Source of the DNA: Candidatus Saccharimonadota bacterium
GTDB taxonomy: Bacteria > Patescibacteriota > Saccharimonadia > Saccharimonadales > Saccharimonadaceae
Reading direction: 5' to 3'
Assembly (NCBI GenBank): GCA_017406985.1
Contig: JAFQXL010000004.1
Span: 123,708-187,707, forward strand
DNA: 64,000 nt
This document shows, piece after piece, positions 59,806 to 64,000 of this stretch (position 1 is its first letter; the number at the start of each line of letters is the position of its first letter). The translations under genes and the position numbers were made by a program. Below the pieces are notes generated by a model. That model worked only from the letters and a program-made list of their open reading frames with translations. It did not search any database and had not been told where the DNA came from.

Positions 59806-60207
59806 TCAAATGAACTTATTTATGTCAATAATTTCCCCTCGTTTATTGATAAAGATTATCTTTTTTAGTCCCTTACCATTACGAAGACATTTTACTAATT
59901 CGTTTAAAATCTTATTGTCTCGGACTCTCATTCTAGAACTATCAAAGATAATATTGGGACATTTTTCTAAAGCTCTAGTTAAGTTACGCTCAACTGCATC
60001 TATTTTATCGCTTGTCGGAGATTTTATTTCATATTCAGTTCTCCCTAAATAAATATCAGGTGTCTTAATTGAGGCTTCAGGGATAAACTCTATAATATAC
60101 CCCACCTTAGCGAGAATCGTCGCCGCGCGTTTTTCGTGCGGCCAAGGATTTGCGCTAGCAGGAGTAATGACTTTTCCGCTTTTCTGGTTTTTACCTCGCT
60201 TTGTCAT
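59806..60207 (-). CDS. PD-(D/E)XK nuclease resembling CdiA-CT toxin domains
   Basis: 133 residues. Glu25 (HEKRAATILAKVGY), Asp51 (IKTPDIYL) and Glu60-x-Lys62 (YEIKSP) give the PD-(D/E)XK order; NLTRALEKCPNIIFDSSRMR and KKIIFINKRGEIIDI match the C-terminal nuclease domain of CdiA contact-dependent inhibition toxins by pattern. It stands alone without a secretion partner. No immunity gene is recognisable, though the DUF3800 gene or an RNA could serve. -10 is 7 bases before ATG. Lies between cassettes B and C. Confidence 0.65.
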   Translation of the reverse strand: MTKRGKNQKSGKVITPASANPWPHEKRAATILAKVGYIIEFIPEASIKTPDIYLGRTEYEIKSPTSDKIDAVERNLTRALEKCPNIIFDSSRMRVRDNKILNELVKCLRNGKGLKKIIFINKRGEIIDINKFI

Positions 60208-60254
60208 GTTGTAAATTATACTACGTCCTATCTAATAGTTCAAGAGTTTTCCAC

Positions 60255-60286
60255 AAAAATAAGACCTCTCTCGAGGTCTTATTTTT
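60255..60286. terminator. Hairpin at the 3' end of silent cassette C
   Basis: Stem AAAAATAAGACCTC/GAGGTCTTATTTTT around TCTC, next to a second GTTTTCCACA (60247 onward). Confidence 0.88.
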
Positions 60287-60293
60287 AGCCTAC

Positions 60294-60983
60294 TTAATTA
60301 AGAGAAACGGTGTAGGTAAGAACGTTCTGATAAACACCAGCAGCCTGATCGACAGCAGTCGCAACATCGTAGGTCATGTTGATATCAGTTTCTTCTGCTT
60401 CGTGTCCAACATAGACCGTTTTAGCCGTTTGTCCATCTAAGACTTGATTGCTGAAGCCAGCAGCAGTGCCGGAACCAGTTGTAGTTTCACCGCCGATGTA
60501 GCCGGAGCCACCACCAGTAGTTGGGAGAGCAGCAGAGATATTCCAGCCCGGAACCCAAGTTCCGCTTTGGTCGCCAATAGCTGCTACCATAGGAATCGAA
60601 CGGTTCGTAGTAGATGAAGCAGCGCTATTGAAGAGATTTGTATCTCCCGCCTTGTCAGCAACAGTGAGGTTCATACCACCAGCAGCGTTTGTACCAATAG
60701 AGACCGCGTCACCAAAACTTTTGTGCTGTTTTGGAGCAAAGAGGTTGGCGTTTGCGACTACATCAGTATCCGAGAAGACGTGAGAAGTCTGTTTGTCTGC
60801 ATCGCTATCTGAAGATGTAGAGGCATCAGAGGTATCGACTGCAATTCCGACTCCTTCAGCAACTTTTAACTGAACCGTAACATCAGCGCTTTGGTCGCTA
60901 GTTTCATACGGAGTAGTCGTATAGGTTGTAGCGAAAGTGCCGAGTGGGAGGGCGGCTACGCCGAGGCCGGCTGCGAGAACTTG
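60294..60983 (-). pseudogene. Silent surface-protein cassette C (no start, no promoter)
   Basis: Open frame of 229 residues from the TAA at 60984-60986, the longest copy. VLAAGLGVAALPLGTFATTYTTTPY, SADVTVQLKVAEGVGIAV, no Cys pair, SIGTNAAGGM, NLTVADK, a longer second variable block, WNISAALPT, then AEETDINMTYDVATAVDQAAGVY and LTYTVSLN. Only the in-frame ATG at 60674 exists, deep in the gene. Its border is the closest match to the complete gene (identical for 49 bp). Confidence 0.8.
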
Positions 60984-61022
60984 TTATTTTAGGTTGTTTT
61001 CCACAGAGAGGGGGGGGAGGTC
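60928..61022 (-). repeat. Cassette border C: anchor plus GTTTTCCACAGAGAGG
   Basis: Anchor 60939-60976; identity with the complete gene extends back to 60928. GTTTTCCACAGAGAGG from 60996, followed by a tract of eight G as in the expression-locus copy. Confidence 0.88.
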
Positions 61023-61079
61023 AGAAAGAGGCGGGCGACAAACAAAAAAACAAGTTTTTTGCTTGCTTAATTCCTAGCG

Positions 61080-61166
61080 TGGTGCACCTGACTAGACTCG
61101 AACTAGCACAGCCTTTCGGCCACTACCACCTCAAGGTAGCGTGTATACCAATTTCACCACAGGTGC
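61080..61166 (-). tRNA. tRNA-Leu (anticodon GAG)
   Basis: 87-base class II tRNA: acceptor GCACCTG/CAGGTGC, anticodon loop TTGAGGT with GAG at 61130-61132, a long variable arm, T-arm GGTTCGAGTC-type (GTTCGAGTCTAG), encoded CCA at 61080-61082. It lies between the complete gene and silent cassette C and is followed by its own T-rich terminator. Confidence 0.93.
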
Positions 61167-61249
61167 ATAATCACCCGCTAGATATATTTATCTTACCCTA
61201 AAAACAGTTAAAAGTCAAGGTACCAAATATCCCCTTCACGTTTTAAGCT

Positions 61250-61284
61250 AAAAAATAGAGCCTCCGAGGAGGACTCTATTTTTT
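61250..61284. terminator. Hairpin at the 3' end of the complete surface-protein gene
   Basis: Stem AAAAAATAGAG/CTCTATTTTTT (61250-61260 with 61274-61284) with inner CCTCC/GGAGG. The downstream TTTTTAGCTTACTTGATTAGTC resembles the 3' border of cassette B. Confidence 0.88.
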
Positions 61285-61295
61285 AGCTTACTTGA

Positions 61296-61895
61296 TTAGT
61301 CAGCAGTTACCGTGTAGGTGATAACGTCAGAGTAAGTACCAGCCATCTGATCAACGTTAGTTGCGAAGTTATAAGTCATAGAGACATCCATTTCGCCAGC
61401 GGCTTCTAGGTTATCAACTGTCTGTGCAGTGGTGCTGATACCGGCATTAGTTAAGTCACCACCAGTAATGTTCCATCCGGCAGTGCCAGCAACGACAGCG
61501 GAACCGTCTTGAGCTGGGATTGGATCGCTTCCGGTCGGGCCAACGAGGCTAGTGTTAGTTTCGGAAGTTGCGTTTACAACCGTAAGAGTTGCTGGGGTGT
61601 TTGCACCGATAGAAACTACATGTGTACAAGTCGCAGTCGAGTTCGGGAGAACGTTATTAGCAGCACAGGTATAAGTACGTCCACCAGTAGCGCCATCTGC
61701 AGAACGTCCGTCAGCAACAGCGATACCAACCGATTTTTTAATTGAAAGTTGAACAGTTACATCTGCGCTTTGTGTATTGTCAACATACGGGGTAACGTCA
61801 TAAGTCGCCGTAGCGAAAGTGCCGAGTGGGAGGGCGGCTACGCCGAGGCCGGCTGCGATACCGAGAGCTGCAACAAATTTTGTAGATTTAGTCAT
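61296..61895 (-). CDS. Expressed surface protein (complete copy of the cassette family)
   Basis: 199 residues. Full signal peptide MTKSTKFVAALGIAAGLGV (cleavage near 26-30), then a Thr/Ser/Ala-rich beta protein: ADVTVQLSIKKSVGIAV, Cys77 and Cys90 (a likely disulfide), SIGANTPATLTVV, variable block, WNITGGDL, DVSMTYNFATNVDQMAGTY and ITYTVTAD. No membrane anchor or sorting motif is visible, so how it stays at the surface is unclear. It is the only family member with a start codon, Shine-Dalgarno site (AAAGGA) and promoter (TTGACA-N17-TATACT). Predicted to be the expression site that silent cassettes A-C can rewrite. Confidence 0.82.
   Translation of the reverse strand: MTKSTKFVAALGIAAGLGVAALPLGTFATATYDVTPYVDNTQSADVTVQLSIKKSVGIAVADGRSADGATGGRTYTCAANNVLPNSTATCTHVVSIGANTPATLTVVNATSETNTSLVGPTGSDPIPAQDGSAVVAGTAGWNITGGDLTNAGISTTAQTVDNLEAAGEMDVSMTYNFATNVDQMAGTYSDVITYTVTAD
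61821..61858 (-). repeat. 38-bp anchor in the complete surface-protein gene
   Basis: Identical to 58133-58170, 59624-59661 and 60939-60976. It encodes residues about 14-25 of the signal peptide. In the complete gene the preceding 37 bases carry the start and first 13 codons. Confidence 0.93.
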
Positions 61896-61996
61896 GATTT
61901 TTTCCTTTTTGTTATTATATTTATTATTGTTTTAGCTTTTGATTTATATGACCTTAAAGCTATTATTAGTATATCGTTTTATAATGCTTATGTCAA
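61896..61996 (-). promoter_or_regulatory. Promoter and leader of the expressed surface-protein gene
   Basis: Perfect -35 TTGACA (61991-61996), 17 bases, -10 TATACT (61968-61973). The leader of about 70 bases has a TAGCTT/AAGCTA stem and AAAGGA. None of this is present at the silent copies. Confidence 0.85.
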
Positions 61997-62043
61997 TAAG
62001 TTTTTCGGACTTTTTTAAAGATTTTTTAATAATTTTAGGGGCC

Positions 62044-62069
62044 GTTTTCCACAGAGAGGGGGGGGAGGT
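62044..62069 (+). repeat. GTTTTCCACAGAGAGG with eight-G tract, upstream of the expression locus
   Basis: Fourth copy of the cassette border motif. Here it lies about 150 bases upstream of the gene start, beyond the promoter; in the silent copies it follows the anchor after only 19 bases. Confidence 0.85.
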
Positions 62070-62072
62070 AAT

Positions 62073-62158
62073 AAATTTGCTTCGCAAATTTCTTTCCGCC
62101 GGGCGTCGCGTCGCGAGTGAAAAAGCAAGCTTTTTCGTTCGCTCCGCTCCTACGGCGG
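62073..62158 (+). repeat. REP-like structured repeat, copy 2
   Basis: Hairpin AAATTTGC-TTC-GCAAATTT (62073-62091), CTTTCCGCCGGGCGTCGC (62092-62109), an inner 12-bp hairpin with CAAG loop (about 62112-62141) and GCTCCTACGGCGG (62146-62158). CCGCCG pairs with CGGCGG. It lies between the expression-locus border and the end of the solute-binding protein gene. Confidence 0.65.
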
Positions 62159-62164
62159 TACAGC

Positions 62165-63904
62165 CTATGGCGTTCTATTTTTACTAATTGGCTCGATTCC
62201 CCAGCGTTTCACGTCAATAAAGCGCTCGAGCGGGGTAACGAGTTTATTCTCCGAGCTAAAACTCCTAACATTTTTATTTACGAAGTAATTATAATTTGTC
62301 TGATAGATTCCGAGTGCAGGGACGTCTTCGACGAAGTATTTTAAGAAGTTCTCATATTTTCGTTCGCGGAGCGTTTCGTTCATCGTGCTTCTCGCGGAAA
62401 GAACGAGGTCGGAGACGACGGCGCTTCGATAGTTCGATAAGTTATGTCCGTTTCCGTTCGCCTCGGTAGAATGAAAATAAGCGAAGAGATCCGGATCGGC
62501 GCCAAGCCCGATTTCATAAACTAGAATATCATAAGCGCGCTGAGTCAAGACGTTAAAGAGAAAATCCTGATTAGAATCATAAGAATTAACAGTTACGGAG
62601 AGTCCGAGCGAGCGGATTTCTTCGGCGAGCTTTTCTGAAACTTCCGGAAGGAAGCTCGACTTAACGGTTACGATATTAATTCCCCGCTTTTTTAATTCCG
62701 GATCATTATCTAAAATATCTTTAATCGATTTTTTCGCGGTATTCGTATCAAGAATCGGCAGACTCGGGACGTTTTCGAGAGACATCTGTGTCTCGGTAAT
62801 CGGGAAGTCGAGGGCGTGTTCCCCATTTAAGACGCTTCGGACATTTTCCATATTAATTCCCTGCTGAAGCGCTTTTCGAAGTTTTTTATCGTTAATCGAT
62901 TCGACATTAAAGAAAGCGAAGACACCATAATTTAAAGAACTCTGTTTTTCGGTAATATTAGCCGAAGTAACCTGTTTCGCGTCGCTTCCAGAGAGGGCGC
63001 CAGAGGCAGTAATCGTTCCGTTATTTAAAGCAGAGATAATATCGGAAGTTTTTGTAAAGGCATGGACAACGAAACTATCAATTAGAGGTCGCCCCTCGAA
63101 ATAATGTTCGTTCGCAGTTAAATAAACGGTTTTTTCGCCGAGATTCCCGATAGTCTGGGTTGCGTTATAAGAGAAGGCACCCGAGCCGACCGGCTTTAGA
63201 GAGAAAGAATGTTCTAGAATTAGCTCTGGAGCAACATCGCCTAAAATGTGTTTCGGAAGAATCGGGAAGTCGAGAGCAGATTCAAAATAGGCGTTCGCGG
63301 TCGAGAGAGTAAAAACTAGAGATTTTTCAGACGTTTCTTCAACTTTTACGCCAGAAAGATTACTCGAGTAGCTACTATTTAGGAGCGGGTTTTTAATTAA
63401 ATTAACAGTAAAGAGGACATCTTCATTCGTTAAAGGCTCTCCGTCAGACCACTTCAAGTTTTCGCGAAGTTTAACGTTCCAGTTTTTTCCGGAATCGTCA
63501 ACGGTAATACTCTTCGCGAGAGCGAGGCCGGAATGTCCAGAATAGTCAGGAGAAGAAAGACTAGAAAACATTAAACGACTCAAAGTTTTTTCAGAGTTAG
63601 AGTCTGCGAAAAGCGGATTTAGAGTGTCGATTTCGCCGAGCGTCCCCTCGATATAAGTTCCACCCTCTTTATAAGTTTCGGTCGCATAAGACTCGGAATA
63701 CCAGTAGGCCTGAGTTAGACTTAAGAAAATAATCGCAAGAACGAGGAGCGACCATTCGAGGATTAAAAGACGAACCTGACGGATATGAGAAAAACGATCG
63801 ATTACGTTTTCTTGGACGTGTTCAATCGTGTCTTCGCCGGCTTTTTTCGAAAGAAAAGTCAGTTTTTTAGTTAATTTAGTCCCACTCCCTAGCTTCTTCT
63901 TCAT
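62165..63904 (-). CDS. Membrane-anchored extracellular solute-binding protein, family 5 (oligopeptide type)
   Basis: 579 residues. GGTYIEGTLGEIDTLNPLFADSNSEKTLSRLMFSSL and WNVKLRENLKWSDGEPLTNEDVLFTVNLIKNP are SBP_bac_5 motifs, as are LRKALQQGIN and ADPDLFAYFHS. Instead of a lipobox, the protein has a basic cytoplasmic N-terminus (1-45) and one membrane helix (about 46-66). It would capture peptides at the surface for an ABC importer whose other parts are not in the window. The start lies 2 bases after a SecG-like gene, so the two are probably cotranscribed. Confidence 0.9.
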   Translation of the reverse strand: MKKKLGSGTKLTKKLTFLSKKAGEDTIEHVQENVIDRFSHIRQVRLLILEWSLLVLAIIFLSLTQAYWYSESYATETYKEGGTYIEGTLGEIDTLNPLFADSNSEKTLSRLMFSSLSSPDYSGHSGLALAKSITVDDSGKNWNVKLRENLKWSDGEPLTNEDVLFTVNLIKNPLLNSSYSSNLSGVKVEETSEKSLVFTLSTANAYFESALDFPILPKHILGDVAPELILEHSFSLKPVGSGAFSYNATQTIGNLGEKTVYLTANEHYFEGRPLIDSFVVHAFTKTSDIISALNNGTITASGALSGSDAKQVTSANITEKQSSLNYGVFAFFNVESINDKKLRKALQQGINMENVRSVLNGEHALDFPITETQMSLENVPSLPILDTNTAKKSIKDILDNDPELKKRGINIVTVKSSFLPEVSEKLAEEIRSLGLSVTVNSYDSNQDFLFNVLTQRAYDILVYEIGLGADPDLFAYFHSTEANGNGHNLSNYRSAVVSDLVLSARSTMNETLRERKYENFLKYFVEDVPALGIYQTNYNYFVNKNVRSFSSENKLVTPLERFIDVKRWGIEPISKNRTP

Positions 63905-63906
63905 TT

Positions 63907-64000
63907 TTACTCCGGAATTAAGAGAAGCCCCAGAATAGAGAGGACGAAGATTAAGACGAAGATAATCGTCGCGTTAAAGAGAGATTTATCGAGACCACGA
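63907..64000 (-). CDS. secG: SecG-like protein, C-terminal part (cut by window edge)
   Basis: Only the last 30 codons are present: GLDKSLFNATIIFVLIFVLSILGLLLIPE-type ending (positions 63910-64000), a hydrophobic helix after a GL-K/D-x-S start that resembles the second helix of SecG in the SecYEG translocon. Too short for certainty. It ends 2 bases before the solute-binding protein start. Confidence 0.5.
   Translation of the reverse strand, partial: RGLDKSLFNATIIFVLIFVLSILGLLLIPE

Noticed and set aside
57554-60983. Silent copies as ordinary decayed pseudogenes
   Set aside because: All three frames are intact to their stops, share identical 5' borders and retain the framework motifs; random decay would have left stops or frameshifts. 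Not fully excluded.
61080-61166. tRNA-Leu as attachment site of an integrated element
   Set aside because: I see no duplicated 3' tRNA fragment and no integrase in the window.
57554-61895. CRISPR array in the repeat-rich region
   Set aside because: Repeats are few, far apart (about 0.8-1.5 kb) and lie inside coding-like frames; no short regular spacers and no cas genes.
58190-62069. TTTTCCACA in each border as DnaA boxes of an origin
   Set aside because: One mismatch to TTATCCACA and all in one orientation, but the same nonamer also occurs near 19360, and no dnaA, dnaN, rpmH or AT-rich unwinding region is present.

Overview
The window looks like chromosome of a member of Candidatus Saccharibacteria (TM7) or a close relative in the Patescibacteria/CPR. 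This rests on gene content, not a database search: a PfkB-like/class I aldolase fusion, a cysteine desulfurase-MnmA fusion, an alanyl-tRNA synthetase without its C-terminal domains, a MurD-MurL pair, translation genes scattered away from their usual operons, and many small proteins of unknown function. TGA is used as a stop throughout (for example the first FemAB gene and the nuclease at 59806), so this is not a UGA-recoding CPR lineage. Coding is dense, genes in operons overlap by 1 to 8 bases, and intergenic DNA is AT-rich.

Layout. 1-8.4 kb: partial gapA, rplA, a GtrA protein, tRNA-Pro, tuf, fusA and three orphan genes. 8.4-16.4 kb: pseudokinase-aldolase fusion, ftsEX, rplS, pnp, a small alarmone synthetase divergent from pnp, rpsO. 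16.5-22 kb: operon rpsF-ssb-rpsR-efp-tlyA, rlmH, an L10-leader-controlled rplJ-rplL operon, two orphan genes. 22-29.4 kb: galU, metalloprotease, P-loop kinase, membrane proteins, tRNA-Trp, and a starch/glycogen pair (GT4 transferase plus GH57). 29.4-43.4 kb: murL, murD, infB, alaS, csd-mnmA, tatD, typA and orphan genes. 43.4-49.4 kb: a wall operon murF-hydrolase-DegT aminotransferase-femAB-femAB. 49.4-57.5 kb: acyltransferase, rpsJ, UvrD/RecB-type helicase-nuclease, SleB-like hydrolase, CDF transporter. 57.5-62.1 kb: a surface-protein locus with one complete copy and three promoterless copies. 62.2-64 kb: a membrane-anchored family 5 solute-binding protein and the end of a SecG-like gene.

The most striking region is 57554-61996. 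One gene (61296-61895) has a strong promoter, ribosome binding site and full signal peptide. Three relatives (57554-58177, 59036-59668, 60294-60983) have open frames but no start codon, no promoter and no first third of the signal peptide. All four share an identical 38-bp block within the signal-peptide coding region. Framework segments are conserved and the segments between them are not. The copies are separated by a DUF3800 gene, a CdiA-CT-like nuclease gene, a tRNA-Leu and small-RNA candidates. I read this as a silent-cassette/expression-locus system for varying a surface protein by gene conversion. That reading is an inference.

Expression signals are unusually legible. Most promoters fit TTGAnn-N17-TATAAT, often with an extended -10 (TATGnTATAAT). 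Two start modes stand out. In at least twelve genes (gtrA, ftsE, rlmH, alaS, murD, csd-mnmA, tatD, typA, uvrD, the CDF gene, the acyltransferase, the gene at 24591) the -10 lies exactly 6 bases before the start codon, predicting leaderless mRNAs. Highly expressed translation genes and a set of orphan or secreted-protein genes instead have long leaders with strong Shine-Dalgarno sites. Seven of the latter share a hairpin followed by TCGCACA or a close variant. Several operons end in very long branched hairpins of about 90-160 bases instead of simple terminators.
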